A stretch of 64,000 nucleotides of DNA from Nematostella vectensis (Eukaryota; Cnidaria; Anthozoa; Actiniaria; Edwardsiidae), in NCBI RefSeq assembly GCF_932526225.1, contig NC_064042.1:9644540-9708539 (forward strand), written 5' to 3'. Shown piece after piece: positions 24,009-37,200 of this stretch (positions within the stretch are counted from its first letter, which is position 1; each line of letters starts with the position of its first letter). Below the pieces are notes generated by a model. That model had not been told where the DNA came from, made no database searches, and worked only from the letters and a program-made list of their open reading frames with translations. The position numbers and the translations under genes are program-made.

Positions 24009-25800
24009 TTTTATGCCCCCAAAAGAATGGAACCGCGCCACCCCTAAGAATATACCTGCATCTGAACTCTATACCCAAAACTCCACCAAGAATAGATAGC
24101 CCCCCCCCCCCTTCCCCCCAAAAAAGTAACCCAAATCTGAGTTCTATTCGTAAAACATACAAAAGCTTGAAACTTGCCAGTCCCGTAAAAAAAGTTTTAA
24201 AAGGAAAAATGTGCTTATCAAATTTAATTTATTTTTATTCCCTTTTATAAAAAAAACTTTATCCTCCTCACCTCCAAGGCCCTAGTCATCAAACCCGGTA
24301 CAATTTTACTTCCTTGTCTTCGCACCTTGTGTGAGCACACCACATGTGACATGCCCTCAGTCATCATAACCTCACTCCCCTTACCATGCATTTCTCAACC
24401 TTTAATTTTACACTCTATGCCTTTTCCTATTTGTCTGCACACACCATAAAATAGCCCTCATTGAGTAAGCGCATTACATAGCCACTCAAACCATTGCCCC
24501 TCTAAAATCTAATGCTAGAGGGGCATAATATGTTAAAATAAGCATTTGCAATAAGAACTTTTTGATTAATTAGCCCCCCCTACGCATCCTAAAAAATACC
24601 CAAACCCGAGTTCTATACGTAAAATATACCAAGCATAGAAACTTACCTCCCAAATAAATAACCAAACCTAAATTCTATAGCCCAAGCATACAAAATCTTG
24701 CTATAAGGGAGCTTCAACTCTCAGATTTGCTTATTTAATAAAATCAATTTTATTCCATTTTTATAAAAAAGACAACAAACAAACTCTGTGCAATAGGCAC
24801 TGAGATAAAAAATGCTCCTGAAGTATCACCAAATATAAATATTTATTTTCCATACAGTATGATATCTATGACTGCACAATCATACTCCTAGAATCTCCGA
24901 GGCCTAGTAATCAAACCTGGTACAAGAGGGGTAAAAAGAAGGGCATAATATGCTAAAATAACCATTTGCGATAAGGATTTTTTGTCAAATTAGCCCCCCC
25001 CCCCCCAAAAAAAAAAAAAAAATACTCAAACCTGAGTTCTATACATAAAATATACCAAGTATAGAAACTTATCTCCCAAACAATTACTCAAACCTATATA
25101 CCCCAAACATATAAATTCTTAATATCACTATAGTTTTAAAGGGGAGCTTCAACACTCAGACTTGCCTATCAAATCAAATTAATTTAATTCTATTTTTATA
25201 AAAAAAAGACTCTTTGCGAATATAATAGAGGCTGGCGAGAAAAAAAATAAGCCTGAAGTATCACCAAATATGAATAGATATTTTCCATATGATATCTGCT
25301 CTAGTGAAGCTTGGAGCCTCTGGTACCCAGGGTATGACTATACTCCCATTCTCCTATTATCTCCAAGCATAGTAATCAAACATGGTACAAGTTTACTTCA
25401 TCTTCACAACCTGTGTCAGCACCCCCAATTAGACATACCCTTAGTCACCACCCCTTTGCCCTTACCATGCCTTTTCCTCACCATAGTTTACACTTTATGC
25501 CTTTTTCCATTTGTCTGCACACACAATGAAATACACCCTCAATGGCTCTAACTTGGTGTTAGAACCTGTGTATTAAGCACGATTTGTGTCACAAAACTTC
25601 CTTTTTTTAATAAAATGAATCATGATGAAAACAGAGCTGGATACAATGAAGTCCTTTGGGGATGGTTCTGACACTGAGGTATACATACACCCCTCATTGA
25701 ATAAGCACATTACATAGCCCCTCAAACAAGTGCCCCTCTAGAATCCATTTATAAAAAAAGCCATAATGTGAGCATTTGTGGTAAGGACTTTTTTTTACAA
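24009..25800. repeat. AT-rich imperfect repeat block (about 430-470 bp units)
   Basis: Diverged units share CTGAGTTCTATACGTAAAA, a poly-C/poly-A junction, GCATAATATG(T/C)TAAAATA and ATTTTTATAAAAAAA. Unit landmarks are near 24,120, 24,600 and 25,030, with a partial one at about 25,690-25,800. It is non-coding and probably an old tandemly amplified transposon fragment. Confidence 0.65.
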
Positions 25801-27151
25801 CGAGTAATAGCAAAGTAATGCAGCAATGAAAAATGACTGCCATCCCTGAGATTTACTGATCATAGCAAATCTATTTATTCCAGGATCAAATATAAACATT
25901 TAAACAGTACTTTCATGTAGTGTCTTTAAATTGCATACAATAAACAGGGACTCGCGGCCATTCTGTATAAGATTCATTTTAGTTTCAATATCCCAGCTAA
26001 AATTTTTCTTGGAGTGTCTTCATTCCGAGTGCGAAAGCAAGATAAATCCAGGGTAATTTTGTGCATTTGTATGACTTGATGAAACGTACAACTAGATAAT
26101 TGGTGATCAACGTTATAGCCTGCTAGCAGTGGCTTACCCTTCCGCGTTCATTACAGTACGATTCGGTGAAGTCGTAAAAATAACCCTGCAAATGAGGTCT
26201 GTTGCCGATGAGAAACAACACAAATAGGGTATATATGACGCACTGAGTCGGTGAAATCCCTGCTTAAACAGATAAGAAGAAATCACTGCTAGCAGAGAGT
26301 TAAAAAGCGGCGTTCAACATGATTTTCCCGATTCAACGGAACCGCCATTTTGTTTTCCCACTCTGAGTTGAGGCGTGTCCGCGTGAGACTGGGCATAGTA
26401 ATACTCATCTCTGATTGGTTAATCAGATTGTTTATCAAATATAACCAAAAATGGTAATGTTCCGCACTGCTATCTGCAAAGCGGGACTTCTTTTCTTATA
26501 ATCTCAAGAAGCATTTCTATTAGAAACAATATATATTATGTTTAAATCAGATCTAAGATTTTAAAACAATTATCACCCTTCGTATCTTTCTTTTCAATGT
26601 AGTACTAATTCTGAAAAAAAATACACCTCATAAAACTCGTGTTCGATTCCAATGCCTGTCTTTGATTACGTTTCTTATTGTTGTAGTATAGCTTTCAGTG
26701 AACCAGTTGCAAGCATTTGTTATTGATCGAGGAGTGACATATTCTTTATCATGGAGTTTCAGACTTGCTCGTTCAGGTGTACCTCTGTCTCTTTTTTCCG
26801 TTCGGGGATAGGGCTAGTCTGCGTGCAGGCTATAATGCAGATGTAGACAGGTGAAAGAAAGAGATATTGGCCGTTTCTGTTTCGACAGTAGCGGTCGGCA
26901 TTTGTGGCGACGGAGAGCGACTCCTTAGCTGGCTAATGTTTAAGTACACCTTGAATTTGAGAGAGAATGATGGCCTTTGGTATTGATTGTGGTGCCTTTT
27001 GATCGAGAGTAAACGTTTGAAACTTACTTCTTTATACTACGTATTCGTGGACAATAAGGACTGTATTAGTCCGTCATAGTACCGTGTCATTTAGAATATT
27101 GTTATTCACTTTGAAAGTTGCTTTGTGTTACAAATTCTGTTCCCAACTGTC
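25801..27151. other. Region upstream of the tyrosine-recombinase gene
   Basis: No coding exon or repeat is recognised. It should hold the promoter and any 5' untranslated exon of the gene starting near 27,152. I cannot point to a core promoter element. Confidence 0.4.
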
Positions 27152-30100
27152 ATGCACAAAAAAATGAATATTTCTTTTAAGAGAATGGACAATATTGATG
27201 ACTTCGCTCATGGACACTCCGAAAAGGATGGGTGGAGCGCCAGTTCTGACGAGAAATGGAAGATGGATGTACTCAGGGCATATACCCACTTCTCGTTCCT
27301 GCTCAACGATGAGCAACGTATGCTTGACGAGCAGGACGAGACAAGTGTGGGGATTGCCCTGAGGGGGCTTGAATTGATGTATAAAAAAAGAACGGGCAGG
27401 AACTTGCCCATGACCCACCCGGTCATTTTTGACGAACTGAAAAGAATGAGGCTGAAAAGTTCAAGCGCCAAGCAGCCGCTAGCGCTGATCGCGCCCCCTA
27501 CCGACGCTCTGCGTCGTCTTCGTCGCCGGCAGGCAAATGCAAAACAGAGCCTTGGGATCCATGTAAGTCACTTGACACTACAAAACCGTAAATCAATTTA
27601 TCTTTATTTAACCGATTGCGTTGTGTTTCTGTGTCTAGACTGATCCCATCCAACTCGTCATCCACACTGTGGCTTCGGAGGAGGCTGCCTGCCAGGTAGG
27701 ACGCACGAAACTTGCTCGAGGAAACATGCACGAGCACGTAATAAATTTCAGGACTCTGAATTAAATCTGTTGTCTTTCTGTGTTTAGACTGACCCCTTTC
27801 CGACCGGCCTAGAAAGCTGCAACACATCTTGCCAGGTAGGACGCACGAAACTTGCTCGAGGAAACATGCACGAGCACGTAATAGATTTCAGGACTCTGAA
27901 TTAAATCTGTTGTCTTTCTGTGTTTAGACTGACCCCTTTCCGACCGGCCTAGAAAGCTGCAACACAGCTTGCCAGGTAGGACGCACGAAACTTGCTCGAG
28001 GAAACATGCACTAGCACGTAATAGATTGCAGGACTTTGAATTAAATCTGTTGTCTTTTTGTGTTTAGACTGACCCCGTCCTGACCATCACCAATGCACCA
28101 ATCCAGGGAGCGACCAGCCAGGTAAGACGTTTGGCAATTGCCTGAGCACCTAACCCCATTGCTCGACCTCTGAATTTACCAAGTAATATGTCTCTGCCCA
28201 GTGTTATACCCCTGGCGCCCTTGAGGTGGACGAGCAGGATGAGAAGGACGATGTAAAGGAAGAAGAAGAAGAAGACGAGCAAAAGGTACAAATTTAAATG
28301 CCATAGTGCTGATGGCCTCACGTGTGCCAGGCTAATATAGAGCGGTTGATTTATTTACACTCTATTTTTCTCTTGTAGTGGCAGCCAAAGAAATCCAGCG
28401 CACCCCGCAGCTGGTGTTGCGTCTGCCAGAAATACGAAACAAAGATACTCCGGCACCTGCGATCCATACATGACCTTAAGGGCGAAGGCTTGGCAAAGAA
28501 GAGGGAAGAGTGCCGCGTGGCGACCCGGGAGAGAGCATTAGCGGAGAGAGAGCCACCAAAACACGGGCGGACGGTCGTATGCCCGATCTGCCATGTACCT
28601 AATACGAATTTGAGCCGGCACCCCAAAAACGTACATGACATCGATCGGGCATCCCCTAGACTGAAGGAGCTCCTTCTGTTCGCCGAGCTGATGAGGTAAT
28701 TTGGAGCCCATTTCGTCCGACTTCAACCTTGTGGCGGAATCTGATATCTCTTTTACCTTTCTTTCTCAGAACAAAAGGGAAAACTGAGACGCCCTCCGTT
28801 TCCGCTACCGCTTCTTCTCCCGGCCTTGTGCCGAACGATGTCACTGGCCCGTCCCGGGCACATGTACTCGCCTCCACGTCTTCCCCTGGCCTTGTGCCAA
28901 CAAAGCAGGTCGCTGGCCCCACCGGGGCAAATACAAAGTACCTGTCTTCAGAGGAAGAGGAAGAACCCAGCATTGCTCATAGACAGGCTAGACACACCAA
29001 ACGTCCCGCGCTCGTGGAGTCCGACCAGAACTCCACGAGTGACGATGACTTTGACGTCACTAAACAGCCGGTCTCGTCCTCGGACGATGAGGTTAGTGTC
29101 GCCCTTATGACCACTACATCTGTTAACGTTTCTCTCCTCACCATTCTTTTTTAACTCATCAGTCAATCGATGCTGAAGACCAGCAGCAGTTACTTCTGGT
29201 AGTAGATGAGTTCGCGCTTTTCCTCCAGCGCCCCCATGGCGGAGACCTAAAAGAAACCATGGCCCGGGAGATAGCTGCTAAGGTTCGGTCCATCGCCGAA
29301 GCTACAACGCCATCAGCCAGCTATCTCCTGGACGCCTTTGGAGATATCGATAGAGTCTGGGACCGCTTCTTCCCCCCCAGACGCGCGAAGGGCCCCAACC
29401 ATCTTAAGGCAACAACGCTTCGGGGGTACGTCGACTCCCTACAGCGCTTCGTTGGGTATGTTCCTAATAGCGCCGAGGTGCGCCCTTCAAGGGCTGAGCG
29501 GCTGGCCCTCAAGCGCCTCCAGGCCGTCCTCCCTGCCTGGAAGACATGTCTGGCGAAGTCCCAAAAATGGGAGCGTGGGCAGCGCTACATGCAAGACAGG
29601 GAGAACGTCCTAACCTTGGGTCAGGTCAAGCAGGTGTTACATTCTGCGACTGCAAAGAAGTGTGGCGCCCGCTTAGACCTGGCCTTTAAGGAATATCAAG
29701 AAGGCCTTCCCAAAAGCCCCGTGACTACGCAGGAGGTAATCGACTGCAGAAATTATCTCATCGTATGCCTGGCCACCTTCTGCACGGCGCGGGCTTCTCT
29801 AATCTCGGGCTTAACCGTTGAGGGGTTCCAGAAGCAATACGACAACCCCAAGATAGACAAACACGGGTTAAAGCTGTTCACAGTGACGGACCACAAGACT
29901 GCAGTTGCGCACGGCCCCCTTACTGTACACCTAGATCGTGAGACTCGGGACAGGGTCTATGCGTACATTGGTAGTCCGCCCCCTTCTGCTAATAGCCGGC
30001 TTGGCAGACCCTCTTCTCGTTTTCTCAACTACCTCAGGGAAAGGAGTGGCGAGCGCAAATGTGCACAATTGCATGGGCTCCTTTTAAAAGATCTCGGGCG

Positions 30101-30660
30101 TTAGGCTCCGCGAAGGCCAGACGTTAACCCCAACCGCCATACGTAAGATGTGGGCCACCACATTTCACGAGTCTGGGGAAGACGGCCGATCCATGGAAGA
30201 GCTCGCCATGCTGGCAAAACACCGGGTGGCGACGCAGCATAACTATTACATCTGCTCTGACCGTGCTAGGATGGCAGCATCCGCCAGTGCTGCCATCAGC
30301 AAGCGGATAAGATCTCCCGAGACTCCAGAGGCTGAGACTGCCACTAAGACTGAGGCACCACCCGTGGCTGAGACTCCTTCCCGCCCCGTACCCTCGGACG
30401 CCGACGACTACGTGTGCCCTTGTACCTGTGGGCACCATAAATATCACAGTGTCGGAAAACAACGCGCGGTGAGGTACACCTTCTCCTCCACGGAGCAAAA
30501 CATGATCAAGATAATCTTTGTGGCAATAATCCAAAGCAATAAGCATCCTTCTGAGCTTGAGATTGAAAAAAAAATGGAAATCGTACGGAAGATCCCGCCA
30601 GATGTGGGAGCGCTGGGACTGCCCCGGCTGGAGGAAGACGCTCGTTACAAAAATTTATAA
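27152..30660 (+). CDS. Zinc-finger tyrosine recombinase-like protein (Crypton-like), frameshifted
   Basis: Nine exons with phase-consistent GT-AG introns: 27152-27562, 27639-27695, 27788-27835, 27928-27975, 28068-28121, 28202-28285, 28379-28695, 28770-29091, 29163-30660. The start ATG is the first in the open frame; an upstream exon is possible. Exon 7 holds two fingers of form C-x2-C-x9-H-x4-H (CCVCQKYETKILRHLRSIH and CPICHVPNTNLSRHPKNVH). Exon 8 is acidic and low-complexity. Exon 9 resembles a tyrosine-recombinase catalytic domain: Arg in FCTARASLISGL (about 29,790), Lys in DHKTA (about 29,895), then IRKMWATTF, then His in AKHRVATQHNYYI and the candidate nucleophile Tyr (30,244-30,249). A +1 frame change near 30,085-30,091 separates the first two motifs from the last. 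As assembled the frame stops at 30,104 before the nucleophile. It may be a dead Crypton, a domesticated gene with an assembly error, or a polymorphic null. A minisatellite follows directly. Confidence 0.72.
27639..28121 (+). repeat. Tandemly duplicated intron-exon units (4 micro-exons)
   Basis: Units of about 140 bp repeat together with their splice sites. Exons of 57, 48, 48 and 54 bp each begin TGTTTAG|ACTGA(C/T)CCC (GTGTCTAG in the first) and end GCCAG|GTA(G/A)GA. The two 48-bp exons encode TDPFPTGLESCNTSCQ and the same peptide with Ala for Ser. All are in phase 0 with lengths divisible by three, so any subset can be skipped without changing the frame. The intervening introns share GGACGCACGAAACTTGCTCG. 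Confidence 0.9.
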
Positions 30661-30699
30661 CGAGCGGAAGCTTCATCGAAGAAGTCTGCTGTGAAGTCC

Positions 30700-31006
30700 A
30701 GCCCGGTCGCAGTCTTAGCACAGCCTCATTCTCAGTACAGCCTCATTCTCAGTACTACACAGTTCAAGCCTGGCCCAAGTCCAGCCCGGTCGCAGTCTTA
30801 GCACAGCCTCATTCTCAGCACAGCCTCATCCTCAGTACTGCACAGTTCAAGCCTGGCCAAGTCCAGCACGGTCGCAGTCTCAGCACAGCCTCATTCTCAG
30901 TACTGCACAGTTCAAGCCTGGCTCAAGTCCAGCACGGTCGCAGTTGCAGCCCGGCGCAGTCTCAGCACAGCCTCATCCTCAGTCCTGCACAGTTCAAGCC
31001 TGGCCC
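30700..31006 (+). repeat. About 66-bp minisatellite, left part
   Basis: Units contain GCACAGTTCAAGCCTGGCC, AGTCCAGCACGGTCGCAG and CAGCCTCATCCTCAGTACT. It begins just after the recombinase gene's stop codon. The array breaks at 31,006 and resumes in the same orientation at 40,665, so it was split by the intervening 9.66-kb insertion. Confidence 0.9.
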
Positions 31007-31654
31007 ACATGAGGAGCTTTGATAGGGAAATAAAGTGACGTAAGGGTGAGTTCAAACCACCCTTACACTCGAGATGGTGTTTTAATCCGCAACACCTTTG
31101 GGCGGCCTGGCTTTATGCGCTTGACATCTCACAGGATGTAATGTTACCGCTAATGGGTCCTTGTTTATATTTCTATCAATATCTAGTCAAACAGTTTTCA
31201 GTAGCGAAGCATAAATAACTACACCCAAGGCAAGTAAATGTTAAACTGATAATAACAGCAACAATAGGATGAAATCATTTTAATACTCTATAACTTTAAA
31301 ACAGTATTTACAAAACGTTATTTATGAACAAAACACTAAAAGAATGCAATTGATATCAACCGAGTAAAGCAAACGTTTCTGTAAATAGGCGTGTTGTATC
31401 TAGTAATCAAAACTTATTTATTGCCGTTTCGTTAGCCGACTCTATAATCCGGAAAACGGATATTTCAGGCTTTATAATTTAGGGCGCATCTCACTCGACT
31501 GCTTTGTCGCTAGCTGTATCGCCGGAATCACGGATAGATTACATTAGATAGATTACAACGTGCCGCAACAAAGATAGCCATTTTACAAAAGGAAAAAAAA
31601 TATCACTACTTAGGGAAGGCTTGCCCTTTCCGTTTACAACTTCGGGGGCGATGT

Positions 31655-32269
31655 ATGAGTCTGACTCAAGTGGTGGGCCCGTGGCACGCGGCATTTAGCC
31701 AGGCTTGCGTTGACGACGCTCCCGAAGTCGATAATCACCGGGTTGAAATTGCCAGCTTCTCCATCCAGGACCAGATTGAATTCAATTTAGTACCAAAGGC
31801 CTTCATATTGAATTTAATCAGCGAACTTGGGAGCCCACGGCCCGACAGTGTGAAAAGGATGCATCATTTTCGTCCACCAGTTTTACGGGATGTTGCTATG
31901 CGGATTTCTTACAAGTTGTTTGAGATCGAGCGATTTCGTAGACTTATAGAAAATGCTGGATACAAGTTTAAAAAAGACGTTAGCTGGCGAGGAAACGCAG
32001 TTGTCGAAGAAGACGAATCGCTCGAATCACTCCAGAAACTAGAACTAGCGCGAAATCGGGCAGGGAAAACCAAGTCGGCCAGACCCACGTGCCGCAGCTC
32101 CATTGTCGTGCACACCCCCAAAGGGCGGATTTCCCGCGAAATTGAGATAATCTGGTGGACAGACTTGTATGAGGATACTGACATAGCGAAACTTTTTTTG
32201 TTAACAAAGTATTTTTCAATTAAACTGTTTGTATTCCAGCTAACAATTCTTTTTCTGTATTCTTTTTAA
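31655..32269 (+). CDS. Hypothetical protein within the TIR element
   Basis: A 204-residue frame from ATG at 31,655. I do not recognise it. Residues 1-180 have balanced protein-like composition (FSIQDQIEFNLVPKAFILNL, then a charged segment EEDESLESLQKLELARNRAG). The tail after about residue 180 is hydrophobic and low-complexity and may be non-coding. An AATAAATAAA signal follows at about 32,274. It may be an exon of the element's own gene. No nucleic-acid-binding or DDE-type motif is visible. Confidence 0.35.
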   Translation: MSLTQVVGPWHAAFSQACVDDAPEVDNHRVEIASFSIQDQIEFNLVPKAFILNLISELGSPRPDSVKRMHHFRPPVLRDVAMRISYKLFEIERFRRLIENAGYKFKKDVSWRGNAVVEEDESLESLQKLELARNRAGKTKSARPTCRSSIVVHTPKGRISREIEIIWWTDLYEDTDIAKLFLLTKYFSIKLFVFQLTILFLYSF

Positions 32270-32324
32270 TGTTAATAAATAAATGTTTACAAAAAACAAT
32301 GGTCTCATTGATCTTCATTTTACG

Positions 32325-33915
32325 GATTAACTAGTATCCAGGTGATATTATCAGCTAAAATTCGAGGACTATTATACAAACAATCTTAGCTCTAAGACAA
32401 TACCACAGATAAACTAGTATCCAAGTGATATCATCAGCTAAAATTAGAGGACTTTTATACTAGCAATCTTAGCTCTACGGAGACAATACCACAGATAAAC
32501 CAGTATCCAAGTGATATCATCAGCTAAAATTAGAGGACTATTATACAATCAATCTTAGCGCTAAGACAATACCACAGATAAACTAGTATCCAAGTGATAT
32601 CATCAGCTAAAATTAGAGGACTATTATACAAGCAATCTTAGCTCCAAGACAATACCACAGATAAACTAGTATCCAAGAGATATCATCAGCTAAAGTTAGA
32701 GGACTATTACACAAGCAATCTTAGCTCTAAGACAATACCACAGATAAACCAGTATCCAAGTGATATCATCAGCTAAAATTAGAGGACTATTATACAAGCA
32801 ATCTTAGCGCTAAGACAATACCACAGATAAACTAGTATCCAAATGATATCATCAGCTAAAATTAGAGGACTATTATACAAGCAATTTTAGCTCTAAGACA
32901 ATACTACAGATAAACTAGTACCCGGTGATATTATCAGCTAAAATTAGAGGACTATTATACAAACAATCTTAGCTCTAAGACAATACCACAGATAAACTAG
33001 TATCCAAGTGATATCATCAGCTAAAATTAGAGGACTATTATACAAGCAATCTTAGCTCTAAGACAATACTACAGATAAACTAGTATCCAGGTGATATTAT
33101 CAGCTAAAATTAGAGGACTATTATACAAACAATCTTAGCTCTAAGACAATACCACAGATAAACTAGTATCCAAGTGAAATCATCAGCTAAAATTTGAGGA
33201 CTATTATTCAAGCAATCTTAGCTCTAAGACAATACCACAGATAAACTAGTATCCAAGTGATATAATCAGCTAAAGTTAGAGGACTATTATACAAGCAATC
33301 TTAGCTCCTAGACAATACCACAGATAAACTAGTATCCAGGTGATATTATCAGCTAAAATTAGAGGACTATTATACTAGCAATCTTAGCTCTAAGACAATA
33401 CCACAGATAAACTAGTATCCAAGTGAAATCATCAGCTAAAATTAGAGAACTATTATACAAGCAATCTTAGCGCTAAGACAATACCACAGATAAACTAGTA
33501 TCCAAACGATATCATCAGCTAAAATTAGAGGACTATTATACAAACAATCTTAGCTCTAAGACAATACCACAGATAAACCAGTATTCAAGTGATATCATCA
33601 GCTAAAATTAGAGGACTATTATACAAGCAATCTTAGCTCTAAGACAATACCACAGATAAACTACTATCGAAGTGATCTAATCAGCTAAAGAAAATTAGAG
33701 GACTATTATACTAGCAATCTTAGCTCTACGGAGACAATACCACAGATAAACCAGTATCCAAGTGATATCATCAGCTAAAATTAGAGGACTATTATACAAG
33801 CAATCTTAGTGCTAAGACAATACCACAGATAAACTAGTATCCAAATGATATCATCAGCTAAAATTAGAGGACTATTATACAAGCAATTTTAGCTCTAAGA
33901 CAATACCACAGATAA
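32325..33915 (+). repeat. 83-bp satellite array, about 19 units
   Basis: Unit: ATAAACTAGTATCCAAGTGA, then TATCATCAGC, TAAAATTAGAGGACTATTAT and ACAAGCAATCTTAGCTCTAA, closing with GACAATACCACAG. Units differ at few sites. The array is cut at 33,915 by the LINE and resumes at 38,682. Confidence 0.95.
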
Positions 33916-34222
33916 CATCTACATCTACATAATTAATTAACTAAAATAAATTAAAAAAATAAATAAATTAATTAATTAAAAAATAAAAATAAATAAATAA
34001 ATAAATAAATAAAAATAAAAAATAAAAAGCATAAAATAAAATAATAATAGAAATAATAATAATAATAAAAAATAAAAAATAAATAATAATACAAATAATA
34101 ATAAGGCAGAATAAAAATAATAATAAGGCAGAATAAAAAAAAAGATTAAATAAAGTAAAAAGATAAAAATCGTTTAAACAGCATTATTGGTATTAATATA
34201 ATTTTATTGATTTAATTTAATT

Positions 34223-37200
34223 CTATTTGTTCTCTAAAAATATCTGCACTAGTGGAATCCAGGGTAAGGCGGGCAGCTTGTTCCATTCTTTTATTGTCCT
34301 ACAGAAAAACGAGTTCTTATAAGCTTCTGTTCTTGGACATAACTCAATAAGTTTATCTGGATGAGAGCTGCGTAATTGGCGGGTGCGTCTATCAATATTG
34401 TCTGGTATCTCAAGTGCTGATTTTTTGTTAACAGCCTTGTAAAATAATGTAAGCCTGGCATCCTGGCGCCTTTTAGAGAGAGGGGGCCACTCCAAATCGT
34501 TTAGGATGTTTGTGACTGTGCCAGGAGTCCTATCCCAGCAATTTTTAACAAAACGACCCGCCCTCCTTTGAACCTTCTCAATCTGTTTGACGTGTTTCTT
34601 CAACCATGGATCCCAGGCAGAGCTGGCATACTCTAAGTGTGGAAGAACGAGCGATTTATAAGCAGCTTCCCTAATGTTCTCTGGGCAGTTGCTTAGGTTG
34701 CGCCTAAGAAAACCTAAGGTCTGGTTGGCTTTGGACACTTTGTTGTTTATATGCCAGCTCCAGTCAAGTGTGTTCGAGAGCTCGACGCCTAGGTATGGAT
34801 GGTGTTCAACTGGTTTAAGGATGTGGTTCATCAATGTGTAGTTAAATACTATAGGTTCCCTATTTCTCGTGACTCTCATGACAAAACATTTTGTTGGGTT
34901 AAAGGACATGAGCCATTTCTCTGCCCATTTCTCGATGGAGGTAAGATCAGACTGGAGCTGATGTGCATCAGAAGTCGCCTCGATGACACTGTATAAAAGA
35001 GTATCATCAGCAAACAATCTTATGGTAGAAGATTTACAATCATTGCCGATGTCATTTATGTAGAGTAAAAACATCAGTGGGCCGAGAACGGTCCCCTGGG
35101 GCACACCAGATGACACACTTATAGGGGCAGATGAGACTCCATCAACAAGAACGGATTGTTCCCTATGTGTTAACCAGGTTGTAAGCCAGGTCTTTAGGAG
35201 ACCCCGAATTCCATAAAAATCGAGCTTGGAAATAAGCCGCTGGTGGGGAACAATATCAAAGGCTTTACTAAAATCCATGATGATCAGATCAGTTTGTCTG
35301 CCGAGATCTAGAGCTTTCCCCACATCCTCTAGGGTGGTTATTAATTGCGTTTCACAGGAAAAGTACCTGCGAAAACCATGTTGGAACTTGACGAGGATAT
35401 TATGGGTATCAAGATGATTCATTATGTCATGGAAAATAATGTGCTCAAGTATTTTACAAGGTACAGCAGTCAGTGAAATAGGACGGTAGTTGGAAGGGAT
35501 ATTCTTATTTCCCTTTTTGAACACTGGGGTCACATTTGCACTGAGCCAGTCATTCGGGAGAGTACCGGTCTCTAAAGATTGTGTGAACAAAAACGTCAGA
35601 GCTGGGGCGATTTCATGGGCAGCTTCTTGTAAAATTTTACAGGGGATTAAATCAGGGCCATTAGCTTTCTTCGGGTTAACATTTTGAAGTAGTTTGATAA
35701 CACCGTCTATAGATATTAAAGTAGACGGTATAGTCGGATAAGGACTTGGTCCAAGTGTAGGTATAGAACTATTATTTTCATGAGTAAAAACGGACTGGAA
35801 CTGTGAACTCAGAGCACGTGCCTTACCAAGACTGTCACTGACTAATTCACCCTTATCATCGCGTAGGGGAGCAACACCAACATCATGGGTCTTTTTGGAC
35901 TTGATGTACGTCTAGAACCGTTTGGTTATGCTATGGTTCGCTGTTTCACTACCCTCTGGGACTGTTAAGAGCTGGGACACATACTCGCTGTGTGCCTTAG
36001 CGAGTTTTTTCTTTACGAGTTTACGCAAGTCTTTAATTTTTTTCCAGGCAGCATGGTTGTTACAGTGTTTGGCATGGTTATATAGACGTTGCTTTTTTCG
36101 GATTAACCTTTTAATGGAACTAGTGATCCATGGCAAGTTCCATCTACCACTGATGTTTTTTTGTGGGATATGTTTTTTCATGATCTCAGTGATTGTGGTT
36201 TTAAAGAAATCATAGTTTTCATTGATCAATTTATGATAGGCCTCATTGTTGAAGTAATTATCAAGATGTTTTTTAAGGTCAGTTTTCACTGCACCCATAT
36301 TACCTTTCTTAAATACAAAGACTTTAAGAGGCTTTTTCTTGTTGAAGGAGGGCTTCAAGTTTAGATCAAATAGCACCAGATCATGATCACTCATGCCGGG
36401 CTCAACCACTAGGTCTAATACCATCTCTGGGCAAGTGGTGAGAACAAGATCGAGGGTGTTCTCCCCTCTAGTTGGCTCCATAACATGTTGAGTCAGTGAG
36501 TGGTCGTTCACAATGTCCAAAAACTTGTGGTTTACTTCAAGCCCATAAGTAGGATTAGGTCTTACAGCGTAGTTATCATCTTCCCATGATATACTAGGCA
36601 GGTTCAGGTCACCGGTAATGAGGATGTTTGGAATTGGATTTTTAACCAGCTTGCATAATGCACCATCGAGAGCTACAAGGGGGTCAACATTTGAGTCTGG
36701 GGTCCTATAGACTGAGCCAACAAAAAGTGATTTGCTTCCTGCAATATTTATCTTTGACCAGATGCCTTCATAATTACCATCCATTTGCTCCTCGTGAGTC
36801 ACCACAAGATGGTTGGAGAAAGCAGACAACACCCCTCCACCAAATTCGTTTCTATCCTTACGAAAAATGGTGTAACCTTTCTCCAGAATTTCAGCCGAAA
36901 AGACAGTGTCATTAATGTGGGTCTCATTTACATTAACAATATCAGGTTTGTAGTTGTCAATCAGGCTTTGAAATTCAAGGCGTTTATCTTTACCCTTTAA
37001 GCTACAAGCATTCAGTGTTAACACTCTCAATTTGTGGGGGTCTTTCATTTTATTTGATGCAGGAGATCTTTGTCTGGGGGAGGATGTTAGTGACTAGGGC
37101 GATTCTGAGCCGGATGATTGTACTAATGTTGATAAAGATAAATAATAATTGTCATCAGGAATGTCAGGACCACTTGATGACTTTGAGAAATTGGCCACAT

